Part shown: positions 51,228 through 59,838 of the stretch, one piece after another
How the letters are laid out: every line of letters begins with the position of its first letter
Position numbering within the stretch: position 1 is the first letter of the stretch
Source of the DNA: an uncultured Verrucomicrobiales bacterium
GTDB taxonomy: Bacteria > Verrucomicrobiota > Verrucomicrobiia > Verrucomicrobiales > Akkermansiaceae
Length of the DNA: 64,000 nt
Assembly: GCA_947039485.1 (NCBI GenBank)
Contig: CAMQZC010000001.1
Coordinates: forward strand, 1 to 64,000
Reading direction: 5' to 3'
Position numbers and translations under genes: made by a program
Notes under the pieces: model-generated
The model's database searches: none
Told to the model about the DNA's origin: nothing
The model's input: the letters and a program-made list of their open reading frames with translations, nothing else

Positions 51228-51913
51228 GCCAGCTTGTGCGCTTTGCTGCCCCACTCGGAGCAGATCCAGCTCTGTCCTCCATCCTCAGATGTGAAGATGC
51301 AGACAGCGCCAGTTGCTACCTTGATGTCGTGCTGAGTGCAAAAGCCCTCATAGTCACCCGTGATGCTTGGTGCAAATCTGATGGTACCATTGGAGGAGAC
51401 GCAGAGCAAGCACTCGTCCTCGTGAATCTCAGAGCAGAGTTCAGCCCAGTTGGCGCAGATTTGATTCACATCCACCTGCCAGTTGGGAGGAACGATGGCC
51501 TGCGAGTTCCAGAGATCAATGATTGCCTTGCCCTTGGCTTGGACTTCCTCGGGGCTGATGTTCATCGCGTCGATGCCCTCCTGCTGGCAGGCGAGCTGAC
51601 CGAGGCGAATCTCGACATCATCTTCACATTTGTTCTCATCGGGACCGTAGTCCACCTCGAGGAATCGAGCATCGGAGATAACGGAAGCTGGGCAGGCGAG
51701 CTCCTCAGCTGCGAGGGCTGCGGTACCCATGGTGCGGAGCAGAGGGGCTGCTAGGATGCGATTGGGCATCAGGCATTTGCTCTTGAGGTAGCGACCAATG
51801 GCGCGACCGCGCTCCTCCTCGACAAGGGCGAGGTCGGTGTGTGCGCCCACACGCGTGGGTACTTCTCCTGGGCGGAAGGTGTTGCCGTGTCGGGCGATGA
51901 TGAGGGTTTTCAT
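51224..51913 (-). CDS. histidine phosphatase superfamily protein
   Basis: 229 residues with the catalytic RHG motif at the N-terminus (IIARHGNTFRPGE, His9), an Arg in APLLRTMGTAAL, a Glu in FLEVDYGPDEN as acid, and the second His replaced in CVSSNGTIRFAPS, where the family usually has SHG. Loss of that His (Asn present) may reduce classical phosphatase activity. Substrate unknown (phosphoglycerate mutase-like or general phosphatase). Coupled by a 4-base overlap to the HU-like gene. Confidence 0.8.
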   Translation of the reverse strand: MKTLIIARHGNTFRPGEVPTRVGAHTDLALVEEERGRAIGRYLKSKCLMPNRILAAPLLRTMGTAALAAEELACPASVISDARFLEVDYGPDENKCEDDVEIRLGQLACQQEGIDAMNISPEEVQAKGKAIIDLWNSQAIVPPNWQVDVNQICANWAELCSEIHEDECLLCVSSNGTIRFAPSITGDYEGFCTQHDIKVATGAVCIFTSEDGGQSWICSEWGSKAHKLA

Positions 51914-51915
51914 GT

Positions 51916-51957
51916 TGTGAATAAGTTTGTGAGTAACTTGGTGGGTATGGTGAATAA
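51916..51957. repeat. degenerate GTGAATAA repeats between the phosphatase gene and parE
   Basis: Three repeats at 51916-51924, 51928-51936 and 51949-51957, all same orientation. On the minus strand they read TTATTCACA, TTACTCACA and TTATTCACC, the first being a full match to the TTATNCACA DnaA-box consensus and the others one mismatch away. Confidence 0.5.
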
Positions 51958-51958
51958 C

Positions 51959-53812
51959 TTAGCTTAGCGCCTCCTCAATGCGGAGGTTGCGGATGATGTA
52001 TTGCTTACGCTCATCGCTGTTGTCTCCCATGTAGAAGCGCAGCAGCTCCTTGACGTTGTGAGCGTGACCGAGGCTCACCTTGTCGAGGCGGATATTATCA
52101 CCGATGAAGTTAGTGAACTCAGAGGGTGAAATTTCACCTAGTCCCTTGAATCGTGTAATTTCGGGGTTAGTGCCTAGTTCCTTGATGGCCTTGACTCGCT
52201 CATCCTCAGAGTAGCAGTAGATGGTTTTCTTCTTGTTGCGCACGCGGAAGAGGGGCGTTTGTAGGATGTAGAGATGCTCCTCTAGGATGAGCTCCTTGAA
52301 GTACTGGATGAAGAAGGTGAGCAGCAGTAGACGGATGTGCATGCCGTCCACGTCAGCATCAGTAGCAATGATGATTTTGTTGTAGCGCAGATCATCGATG
52401 CTCTTGTCGATGTTGAGCGCGATGTGGAGGAAGTCGAGCTCCTCATTGCGGTTCTGCTCAAAGAGCGCGGCGCGGCTCATGCCAAAGCAGTTGGCTGGCT
52501 TGCCTCGCAGGGAGAACACCGCTTGAGTCTCGGCATCACGCGCGGTGGTGATGGAGCCAGAGGCTGAGTCTCCTTCTGTGATAAAGAGCATGGTTTCTTG
52601 CGCGCGCTTGTGCTTGGTGTTGTAATGAGCGCGGCAGTCACGCAGCTTCTTGGTGTGAATCTTTGCCTTCTTAGCGCGCTCCTTAGCAACCTTGCCCGTG
52701 ATACCTGCGACCTCCTTGCGGGTCTTCTCATTCTCCTTGATTTTCTCCTCAATAGCGTTGGCAATCTCAGGGTTGCGGTGCAGGTAGTTATCCAGCTCGC
52801 GACCCAAGAAGTTGCTGACAAATGTACGCACGGTTTCCTTGCCAGGCCCCATGGTGTTGCTGCCCAGCTTGGTCTTGGTCTGTGACTCAAAGATGGGCTC
52901 AATCACCTTGATGCTAATAGCGGCCTCAACGCAGCTGCGGCAGTCACTTGCCTCGTAGCTCTTTTTGTAAAATGCCTGGAGGCTCTTAGCAATGGCTTCC
53001 TTAAAGGCACTCTGATGCGTGCCGCCCATGGTTGTGTGCTGACCATTGACAAAGGAGTAGTAGGACTCGCCATAGGCTCCGCTATGGGTGAGCGCAATCT
53101 CAATATCATCTCCGTTGAGGTGGATGGGTGTATAGATGGGCTCGCCCTCCATCTCCTCATTGAGTAGGTCGAGGAGTCCATGTTGAGAGACGATGCGCTC
53201 GCCGTTGAAGCGGATGCTCATGCCCTTGTTGAGGTAGCAGTAGTAGCGGCACATGCGCTGGACAATCTCGGGGATGAAGAGGGCATTCTCAGCGAAGAGC
53301 GTGCGGTCAATCATGAAGCTTACGCGCGTGCCGTTGGACTCGGTAGTATCCTCGCTGATGTCGCTGCCCTCGACCTCGATACCTTTTTGGAATTTGATGC
53401 GGCGCGTCTTGCCCTCACGGTAGGCCTGAATATCAAACTCTGAGGAGAGGGCGTTGACCGCCTTGATACCTACACCATTGAGACCGACTGATTTTTTGAA
53501 GGCTTCGCCATCGTACTTGCCGCCTGTGTTGATTTTAGCGGCGCATTCAAAGAGCTTGCCAAGGGGGATGCCGCGGCCGTAGTCGCGTATCTCGCAGCGG
53601 CCATCTTTCTTGATATTGACTGTGATTCGGTTGCCCTTGCCCATGACAAACTCGTCAATTGAGTTATCCATCACCTCCTTGAGCAGCACGTAAACACCAT
53701 CATCGGGCATGCTGCCATCGCCTAGCTTGCCGATGTACATACCGGGGCGCAGGCGAATGTGCTCGCGCCAGTCAAGGGTTTGAATTGCGTCTTCGGTGTA
53801 TTGGGCTTCCAT
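51959..53812 (-). CDS. parE: type IIA topoisomerase ATPase subunit, ParE-like
   Basis: 617 residues. GHKL ATPase domain with [18 protein letters not shown] and [14 protein letters not shown]; transducer domain with [15 protein letters not shown] with [11 protein letters not shown] and [16 protein letters not shown]-terminal [12 protein letters not shown]. It lacks the large insertion of enterobacterial GyrB and is ParE-sized. Chromosome decatenation subunit; the partner ParC is not in the window. Start ATG 53812 follows a -10 TATCAT by 9 bases. Confidence 0.9.
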   Translation of the reverse strand: MEAQYTEDAIQTLDWREHIRLRPGMYIGKLGDGSMPDDGVYVLLKEVMDNSIDEFVMGKGNRITVNIKKDGRCEIRDYGRGIPLGKLFECAAKINTGGKYDGEAFKKSVGLNGVGIKAVNALSSEFDIQAYREGKTRRIKFQKGIEVEGSDISEDTTESNGTRVSFMIDRTLFAENALFIPEIVQRMCRYYCYLNKGMSIRFNGERIVSQHGLLDLLNEEMEGEPIYTPIHLNGDDIEIALTHSGAYGESYYSFVNGQHTTMGGTHQSAFKEAIAKSLQAFYKKSYEASDCRSCVEAAISIKVIEPIFESQTKTKLGSNTMGPGKETVRTFVSNFLGRELDNYLHRNPEIANAIEEKIKENEKTRKEVAGITGKVAKERAKKAKIHTKKLRDCRAHYNTKHKRAQETMLFITEGDSASGSITTARDAETQAVFSLRGKPANCFGMSRAALFEQNRNEELDFLHIALNIDKSIDDLRYNKIIIATDADVDGMHIRLLLLTFFIQYFKELILEEHLYILQTPLFRVRNKKKTIYCYSEDERVKAIKELGTNPEITRFKGLGEISPSEFTNFIGDNIRLDKVSLGHAHNVKELLRFYMGDNSDERKQYIIRNLRIEEALS

Positions 53813-53821
53813 GTTGCGGAG

Positions 53822-53850
53822 ATGATAGCAGTTTGGTGCAGCGATAGCAA
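53822..53850 (-). promoter_or_regulatory. promoter of parE, short leader
   Basis: Minus strand: -35 TTGCTA (53845-53850), 17-bp spacer, -10 TATCAT (53822-53827), 9 bases before the ATG at 53812. Predicted leader about 3 nt. Confidence 0.65.
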
Positions 53851-53932
53851 GAATGGACTATGGCGAAATAGCGCAAAGAGGAGAAGGCTATAAGGAGATT
53901 GAACAGCATGTGTTTTTCATTGTCATAGCATT

Positions 53933-54199
53933 ATGCTGTCTATCTTTTTCTGGTTGCCGCGCTCTCTCCTTCTGCTCTGCGTTGTTATGATTGCTTTAGC
54001 CGCACTCTTTTTTGATGACAATGTGCCGCTGAGTAAGACACGCACGCTTGGTGATTATCCCCTGCCTGCCGCTGCCGCGCAGCAGTTAAAGGATGCAGGA
54101 TGGCGGAAGTTGGCAGATGCTACCTATCGTCACGAGAAGGCAGGGTGGGCCTTGAGCCGCCATCTCAATGAGGATAGCATCTTTATCCGATCGCTCTAA
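53933..54199 (+). CDS. 88-residue membrane-anchored protein, unknown
   Basis: A hydrophobic N-terminal helix (about residues 5-27) followed by a soluble tail with DDNVPLSKTRTLGDYPLPAA and WRKLADATYRHEKAGWALSRH. The composition is coding-like and the frame is clean, but no family is recognised and no good promoter is found. It converges on glcD with a 2-base gap. Confidence 0.5.
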   Translation: MLSIFFWLPRSLLLLCVVMIALAALFFDDNVPLSKTRTLGDYPLPAAAAQQLKDAGWRKLADATYRHEKAGWALSRHLNEDSIFIRSL

Positions 54200-54201
54200 G
54201 C

Positions 54202-55575
54202 TCAGAGTCCCATTTTGTCGGGGTTGAGGATGCCCAATGGGTCGAGGGCTGACTTGATCTGCTGGTGCAGCTCAAAGGCATTGCTGCCAATGGCACCCTC
54301 AAACCAAGGAGCCTTGGCGATGCCAATGCCGTGCTCACCGGTGATGCTGCCACCGCGTGCTAGTACCCAGGCAAAGAGCTCGTGCACGAGAGCCTCGGCC
54401 TCCGCACGTCTCTCATTACCTTTCGCATCCAGAGGTATCATGATGTTGCTGTGGATGTTGCCATCCCCTGAGTGGCCAAAGCAGGCGATGGGGATATCAT
54501 GGGTCTGCTGGAGCTGGCTGCAGAAGTCGACGAGCTCCACAAGGGCGGAGCGTGGGATGACGATGTCCTCATTGAGCTTGGTGAGTCCTGTGGCGCGCAG
54601 GCTGGCGGAGAACTCTCGTCGCAACTGCCAGATGCGCTCGATGTCTTCGGGCTCCGTGGCGCTCATGGCATTGATGCTACCGCAGGACTGAAGGATGCTC
54701 ATGATGCTGGGCAGCTCCTCCTTGATGGCGCGCTCTTGCCCATCAATCTCGACGATGATATGCCCCTGCATGCCCGCTGGCATGGCATCGGCTCCGAGGT
54801 GCTTGCGTGCTGCCTCTAGGGTGAAGGCATCGGTGATCTCCATCGCTGCTGGCAGGTGCCCTGCTTGGAGGATGTCTTGCACAGCCTTGGCGGCTAAGGC
54901 AAAGTCGGGGAAGAATGCTTGGATAGCCGCACGTGCTGGTGGGGTCGGGATGATGCGCAGGGTGGCCTCAGTGATGATGCCTAGCATGCCCTCGGAGCCG
55001 CAGAAGAGTCCCACGAGGTCAAAGCCCTGCTTGTTCTTGTGCGTGCGTCCGCCACAGCGCACGATGCGCCCATCGGCGAGGACGACGGTGAGACCGAGGA
55101 CGTAGTTACGCGTGACTCCGTATTTGAGGCATCGAGGACCGCCTGCGTTGGTGGCGATGTTGCCGCCAATGCTCGACTCCTTGCGTGATGCTGGATCAGG
55201 GGGGTAGAACCAACCTAGCTCAGCTGCGGCATCTTGGATGTCTGCGGTGAGGCAGCCTGCTTCTACTCTAGCAATACCATCGGCTGGATTGAGCTCAATG
55301 ATGCGCGTCATGGGGGCGAGAGAGATGACGAGACCGCCGCGGCTGGGGACGCAGCCGCCCACATAGCCGACACCTGCACCGCGCGCGGTGACGGGGACGT
55401 TGTATTTGCTAGCAATGCGCATCGCCTCGGAGATTTGCTCGGTCGTAGATGCAAGTAACACCGCGTCGGGGAGATGGCTTGCAAACCATTTATCGCCAGC
55501 GTGGGCGAGTAGGCAGGCCTCATCGCAGTGGATGGAGTCGCCTAGGGTAGATGTGAGTTCGTCAATCCAGTTCAT
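54202..55575 (-). CDS. glcD: FAD-linked oxidase, glycolate oxidase subunit GlcD-like
   Basis: 457 residues from ATG 55575. N-terminal FAD-binding PCMH domain with VPVTARGAGVGYVGGCVPS, SIGGNIATNAGGPRCLKYG and YVLGLTVVLADG, then the FAD-oxidase C domain with ACFGHSGDGNIHSNIM and SITGEHGIGIAKAPW. Oxidises 2-hydroxy acids (glycolate, lactate). GlcE/GlcF partners are absent nearby, so it may be a single-subunit D-2-hydroxyacid dehydrogenase. The frame is open to 55620; 55575 fits the family start, with TTGACA and a weak -10 upstream. Confidence 0.88.
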   Translation of the reverse strand: MNWIDELTSTLGDSIHCDEACLLAHAGDKWFASHLPDAVLLASTTEQISEAMRIASKYNVPVTARGAGVGYVGGCVPSRGGLVISLAPMTRIIELNPADGIARVEAGCLTADIQDAAAELGWFYPPDPASRKESSIGGNIATNAGGPRCLKYGVTRNYVLGLTVVLADGRIVRCGGRTHKNKQGFDLVGLFCGSEGMLGIITEATLRIIPTPPARAAIQAFFPDFALAAKAVQDILQAGHLPAAMEITDAFTLEAARKHLGADAMPAGMQGHIIVEIDGQERAIKEELPSIMSILQSCGSINAMSATEPEDIERIWQLRREFSASLRATGLTKLNEDIVIPRSALVELVDFCSQLQQTHDIPIACFGHSGDGNIHSNIMIPLDAKGNERRAEAEALVHELFAWVLARGGSITGEHGIGIAKAPWFEGAIGSNAFELHQQIKSALDPLGILNPDKMGL

Positions 55576-55894
55576 GGCATGATATTCCCACGTGCTTGGC
55601 ATTTTGTCAAGCCTTGCCATGACTGCAGATGCCTAGTCTTGAAGAATAGCTCGACTGCCTCGATGCTGAGGCGGGGTAGAGGGTGTGACTGAATGGGGGG
55701 TATGTTACGGTTCTTGTGTAGATGCGTTAGGCTTAGGCTTGATTTTTATCGAGGTGATTCACTAATATTATATCGAGATGCCAAGTGAGGCTGTGCCTAT
55801 TGAGTGTGAGAAGGTTGTTGCTTGATTGCTCGTGATTGATGTCAGTTTGCTTATTTTCACTTAGTGAAGCTGTGTATTTGCTTGTGTCTACGGC
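55576..55894. other. glcD-dapF divergent gap, no gene seen
   Basis: About 320 bases without a convincing gene. A minus-strand TTGACA near 55603 probably belongs to a glcD promoter. A 15-codon frame at 55778-55825 follows a TATTAT by 6 bases, but its -35 is poor. A 13-base palindrome TTCACTTAGTGAA lies near 55856-55868. No RNA gene recognised. Confidence 0.5.
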
Positions 55895-55923
55895 TTGCCT
55901 TGTGGGGCGGGCTGTGATAGAAT
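55895..55923 (+). promoter_or_regulatory. promoter of dapF-aroK, short leader
   Basis: -35 TTGCCT (55895-55900), 17-bp spacer, -10 TAGAAT (55918-55923), 9 bases before the ATG at 55933. Predicted leader about 3 nt. Confidence 0.65.
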
Positions 55924-55932
55924 AGTTTTGTT

Positions 55933-56757
55933 ATGATGCTTTCTTTTTACAAGATGACGGGTGCTGGCAATGATTTTGTCATGCTGGATAATCGCGATCT
56001 CTCACTGAGTGATATCTTGACTCGTGATCATATTGCCTCGCTTTGCGATCGCCGCTTCGGTATTGGTGCTGATGGCTTGATTGCTGTTGAGCCAGCCGAG
56101 GCTGATGGTGATGCGCGTATGCGCTACTACAATTCTGATGGTGGTGAGGCTGAGATGTGCGGCAATGGTGCGCGCTGCTTCACCGCTTTTGTTGATTACC
56201 TGATTGAGGATGGTATTGCTGAGCTGAAGTTTGAGACGAAGGCTGGTATGGTGAAGGGCTGGGTCAATGATGATGACACGGTGACCATTCAGCTGACAAA
56301 GCCCCATGGCTTGAATCTCAATGCGATGGCTCCTACTCCTGAGCTTGCTGCTCCTGTGCATTTTATCAATACAGGTGTGCCTCATGCGGTGGCCTTTGTT
56401 GATGATGTCAATGTGATTGATATCAAACCACAGGGGGCTTTCCTGCGCAATAATGAGGCATTTGCCCCTGCTGGCACGAATGCAAACTTTGCTCAAGTCA
56501 TTGCTGCTAATCACCTGCAGCTGCGCACCTATGAGCGCGGTGTTGAGGATGAGACTCTGGCCTGTGGTACAGGGATGACGGCTGCGGCTCTGCTGCATGC
56601 TATCTTGACTGATGCTCCATCTCCCATTTTTGTTGATGTGGCTGGTGGTGATACACTTTCCATTGGCTTTAAGCGCAAGGGTGATAATTTTAGCGATGTG
56701 ACGCTGACGGGGCCTGCACTGATCACCTTCCGAGGTGAGGTCATTCTCCCAGAATAA
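55933..56757 (+). CDS. dapF: diaminopimelate epimerase
   Basis: Converts LL- to meso-diaminopimelate for lysine and peptidoglycan. 274 residues. Both catalytic cysteines are visible: GGEAEMCGNGARCF in the N-terminal half and EDETLACGTGMTAAAL in the C-terminal half. The start FYKMTGAGNDFVMLDNRD is typical. Two adjacent ATGs (55933 and 55936). aroK follows after 6 bases, so the two form an operon. Confidence 0.95.
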   Translation: MMLSFYKMTGAGNDFVMLDNRDLSLSDILTRDHIASLCDRRFGIGADGLIAVEPAEADGDARMRYYNSDGGEAEMCGNGARCFTAFVDYLIEDGIAELKFETKAGMVKGWVNDDDTVTIQLTKPHGLNLNAMAPTPELAAPVHFINTGVPHAVAFVDDVNVIDIKPQGAFLRNNEAFAPAGTNANFAQVIAANHLQLRTYERGVEDETLACGTGMTAAALLHAILTDAPSPIFVDVAGGDTLSIGFKRKGDNFSDVTLTGPALITFRGEVILPE

Positions 56758-56763
56758 GTTCTT

Positions 56764-57330
56764 ATGCTACTTGACGCTCCTCAGCTAGCTCCTGCTAATC
56801 AGCACATCATCCTTATTGGACTGATGGGCTGCGGCAAGACAACTGTGGGGCGTGAGCTGAGCAAGGTCTCAGGGCGCAGCTTCCTTGATATGGATGCAAT
56901 TATTGAGGAGCAGATCGGTAAGCCGATTTCTGAGATTTTTGCGGAAGAGGGAGAGGCTCATTTTCGCTCTCTTGAGACGGCGCTGCTGCGCTACTTGCTT
57001 GAGGAGTGCCCGACATCTGCCGAGTCTTGTGTGATCTCGACTGGCGGTGGCGTGGTGATGCGCGAGGAGAATCGCAAGTTGCTGCGCACGTTAGGTATGG
57101 TGGTCTGGCTGGATGTGGATGTCGAGACGCTAGATTTGCGTACGCGCCGCTCTGGCAATCGACCGCTTTTGCTGACAGAGTCTCCCCGCGATGTGCTCCA
57201 GAAGCTCTATGATTTGCGCTGCCCGATGTATTACAAGACCTCAGATGTGGTCATCCGCTCGGCTGAGATGGATGTGACGGATGTCTTGCTCATCTGCCGG
57301 CGCGCAGCGGCAACGTATTTTGGCAATTGA
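56764..57330 (+). CDS. aroK: shikimate kinase
   Basis: Phosphorylates shikimate, the step before aroA (39078-40391). 188 residues. Walker A LIGLMGCGKTTVGREL (position about 18-33), shikimate-binding DMDAIIEEQIGKPISEIF, GEAHFRSLETALLRYL, and VISTGGGVVMREENRKLL. RSGNRPLL is the lid arginine region. It lies 6 bases downstream of dapF. Confidence 0.95.
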   Translation: MLLDAPQLAPANQHIILIGLMGCGKTTVGRELSKVSGRSFLDMDAIIEEQIGKPISEIFAEEGEAHFRSLETALLRYLLEECPTSAESCVISTGGGVVMREENRKLLRTLGMVVWLDVDVETLDLRTRRSGNRPLLLTESPRDVLQKLYDLRCPMYYKTSDVVIRSAEMDVTDVLLICRRAAATYFGN

Positions 57331-57410
57331 GGCCTCTTTGTTGCTGCGCTACGAGTCCTTGCTAGATGCTGGGGCTTTTTTTGTGCCCTATTTGAGCCCC
57401 GTTTGAGGGC

Positions 57411-58124
57411 TTAGCGTTTGCCGAAGCGTCGTTTGCGGCTGGCGTAGTCATTAATGGCCGCGACAAAGTCTTCGCGCCCAAAATCGGGCCAAAGTGTGGG
57501 GGTGACGTGCATCTCCGCATAGCTGATCTGCCAGAGCAGGTAGTTGGAGAGGCGCATCTCACCTGATGTACGGATGAGTAAATCAGGGTCGGGCATACCA
57601 GCGGTGTAGAGTTGCTGTGAGAGCATGGTCTCGTCGATGTCCTCCGGCTTGAGCTCACCTGCTGCTACTTGCATGGCGAGTTGGCGTGCGGCATGGGCGA
57701 TCTCTTGGCGTGAGCCGTATGAGAGGGCGAGCACGACGTTGATGGCGCTGTTGTGCTTGGTCGCTTCAATGGTCTCGTTGATGATGTCTCGGCATTCCTC
57801 AGGGAGCATGTGGAGCTCGCCAATAGCATGCATCCTCGCATTCTTCTCCATCATCTCGGAGAGTCGATCGCGTAGGTATTTCTTGAGTAGGCTCATCAGT
57901 GCCTTGACTTCCTTTTCTGATCGGCCCCAGTTCTCGGTGGAGAAGGCATAGAGGGTGAGCCACTCAACTTTGTGCTCGATGCAGAGGTCAATGACTCGCT
58001 GCACTGTTTTCGTGCCACGCTCGTGCCCCACGGCTCGGGGGAGGAGTCGCTTGGATGCCCATCGACCGTTGCCATCCATGATGATGGCGATATGGCGGGG
58101 GATTTTATTAGAGTCGTCACTCAT
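57411..58124 (-). CDS. uppS: isoprenyl transferase (undecaprenyl diphosphate synthase)
   Basis: Makes the C55 lipid carrier for peptidoglycan and O-antigen from FPP and IPP. 237 residues. AIIMDGNGRWASKR (catalytic Asp in the first block), GHERGTKTV, LTLYAFSTENWGRS, and the C-terminal PDPDLLIRTSGEMRLSNYL with WPDF. It starts 11 bases after kdsB on the same strand; both are envelope genes. Confidence 0.95.
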   Translation of the reverse strand: MSDDSNKIPRHIAIIMDGNGRWASKRLLPRAVGHERGTKTVQRVIDLCIEHKVEWLTLYAFSTENWGRSEKEVKALMSLLKKYLRDRLSEMMEKNARMHAIGELHMLPEECRDIINETIEATKHNSAINVVLALSYGSRQEIAHAARQLAMQVAAGELKPEDIDETMLSQQLYTAGMPDPDLLIRTSGEMRLSNYLLWQISYAEMHVTPTLWPDFGREDFVAAINDYASRKRRFGKR

Positions 58125-58135
58125 AGGGATTATCT

Positions 58136-58957
58136 TTAGAATTGGAACTCACCAAACTCTGCGAGGATGGCTTCGGCTCGTGGGATGTCCTCAGGGGAGT
58201 CCACACCGCTGCTGGTCTTGCGACCTCGGTAGTCGGCCTCAACCATCTTGACGCGCAAGCCATTATAGAGAAATCGCATTTGCTCAAGACCCTCGACACA
58301 ACCCATCTCGTAATCGGACTCGGGCAGGCTAAAGTAGTTCTTAAGGGCGCTGTAGGTGTAGGCGTAGAGTCCGACGTGACGGCGCACGGGGCTTTTCTCC
58401 ATGAGCTCACGTGCTTTGCTTTCCTTGCGGATAGCGGGGATCGTGTTCTTGGAGAAGGCGAGGGCGTAGTCATCCTTGTCGATGAGGACGGTGGTGCCAC
58501 TGTAGGGGGTGCTCTTCTTGGCCTCAATCATGGACTCATATTCGCTCCAGCTCAGCTGGATGAAGGGGGTGAAGACATCGCCAGGGCAGCTCTTCCATGC
58601 GTCAATGAGTTGCTGGATGACCCAGGGGGGGCAGAGGGGGTTGTCGCCTTGGAGGTTGACGATAAAGTCTGGCTGGCGCGCTTGGCTTCCCACGGCATCC
58701 CAGCAACGCTCGGTGCCTGAGCGGCAGCTCTCGGCGGTCATGACGGAGGGGATGGATTGACTCTCGCAGAAGCTCATGATGCGCTCATCATCGGTGGCAA
58801 CGACGTAGTTGCAGTCCTCGTTGCGCGCACAGATGGAGGCGGCGACGCGGGCGACGCGGCGTATCATCTCGATGCCTGCGATTTTGACAAGTGGCTTGCC
58901 GGGGAGACGCGAGGAGCTGTATCGAGCTGGGATGACGATGAGGATGGATTGTGACAT
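58136..58957 (-). CDS. kdsB: 3-deoxy-manno-octulosonate cytidylyltransferase (CMP-Kdo synthetase)
   Basis: Activates Kdo with CTP; its product is used by KdtA at the window start. 273 residues. IPARYSSSRLPGKPL (nucleotide-binding loop), VVATDDERIM, MTAESCRSGTERCWDA, IVNLQGDNPLCPPWVI, and RRHVGLYAYTYSALKNYF. In classical KdsB the pyrimidine loop is QGDEP; here it is QGDNP, a small change in a conserved position. A -10 TATTAA lies 7 bases before the ATG but the -35 is poor. Confidence 0.88.
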   Translation of the reverse strand: MSQSILIVIPARYSSSRLPGKPLVKIAGIEMIRRVARVAASICARNEDCNYVVATDDERIMSFCESQSIPSVMTAESCRSGTERCWDAVGSQARQPDFIVNLQGDNPLCPPWVIQQLIDAWKSCPGDVFTPFIQLSWSEYESMIEAKKSTPYSGTTVLIDKDDYALAFSKNTIPAIRKESKARELMEKSPVRRHVGLYAYTYSALKNYFSLPESDYEMGCVEGLEQMRFLYNGLRVKMVEADYRGRKTSSGVDSPEDIPRAEAILAEFGEFQF

Positions 58958-59054
58958 GGGGATGTTAATAGTGGTGCTGCTTGTTACGGATGATAGCTTT
59001 ATTTTTCTTTTTTTTCAATGAAAAAAGGCTGCCATATAGAGGCGTTGTGAAAAT

Positions 59055-59831
59055 TTAGGGCTTAATGTTCAGCCACGGCATGGGGTGAGCCGTGGGGGCG
59101 CATTGCAGCTGGCTGCTCAGCTCGAGCTCAGTTATGGCTCCCTGCATGCAGGCGAGCGCGAGCTCGGGGCGGTTGCAGTCCTGACTGAGATGTCCGAGGA
59201 TGATGTGCTGCATCTTATCATCGGCTATCTCGCGGATGAAGTCTGCGGCCTGCTGGTTCGAGAGGTGTCCCCAGTTGCTAGCGATGCGCTGGATGAGGCG
59301 GTAGTCGCGCTGGGAGTTTTGGAGGCAGTTTGGGTCGTAGTTGGACTCGAGGTAGATGCCATCAATGCCTTTGAGCAGTCTGCGCATCTCTGCGAGGATG
59401 CGACCTGTGTCGGTGAGGTAACCAAAGCGCACGCCACCACTCTCAAAGAGGTAGCCTACGGGGTCACAGGCATCGTGGCTGCTGGTGAAGCAGGTGACGT
59501 TGATGTCACCTATCATGCAGCTTAGGCTAGGCTCGATGTAGCAGAAGTTGGCGCTAGGTGCTTTGGCGCGCAGGTCGCTGGCGGTGTGGCGTGTGCAGTA
59601 GATTTGCAGCTGCTCGCGCTTGGCGAGCTGGCCGAGTCCATTACAGTGGTCTCCGTGCTCGTGGGTGAAGAGGATACCATTGAGTTGCTTGGTATGGAGG
59701 CCAAGCTGCTCGAGTCCCTTGCGGATGCGGAGGCAGGAGATGCCTGCATCGACCATGAGTGTTGTGCTCTCCGAGCAGATGACGGAGGCGTTGCCTTTGC
59801 TGCTGCTAGCTAGTGTGGCGAATCGTAGCAT
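59055..59831 (-). CDS. MBL-fold metallohydrolase, YycJ/WalJ-like
   Basis: 258 residues. Begins LRFATLASSSKGNASVICSE as in the YycJ family, then the metal-binding FTHEHGDHCNGL (HxHxDH), YLTDTG (Asp) and IILGHLSQDCNRP (final His). YycJ-type proteins are 5'-3' exonucleases implicated in DNA mismatch repair, or are linked to the WalRK system in Firmicutes. Here no walK/walR genes are near. It starts 7 bases after the triheme peroxidase gene, so it may be cotranscribed. Confidence 0.87.
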   Translation of the reverse strand: MLRFATLASSSKGNASVICSESTTLMVDAGISCLRIRKGLEQLGLHTKQLNGILFTHEHGDHCNGLGQLAKREQLQIYCTRHTASDLRAKAPSANFCYIEPSLSCMIGDINVTCFTSSHDACDPVGYLFESGGVRFGYLTDTGRILAEMRRLLKGIDGIYLESNYDPNCLQNSQRDYRLIQRIASNWGHLSNQQAADFIREIADDKMQHIILGHLSQDCNRPELALACMQGAITELELSSQLQCAPTAHPMPWLNIKP

Positions 59832-59838
59832 GGTTGTT

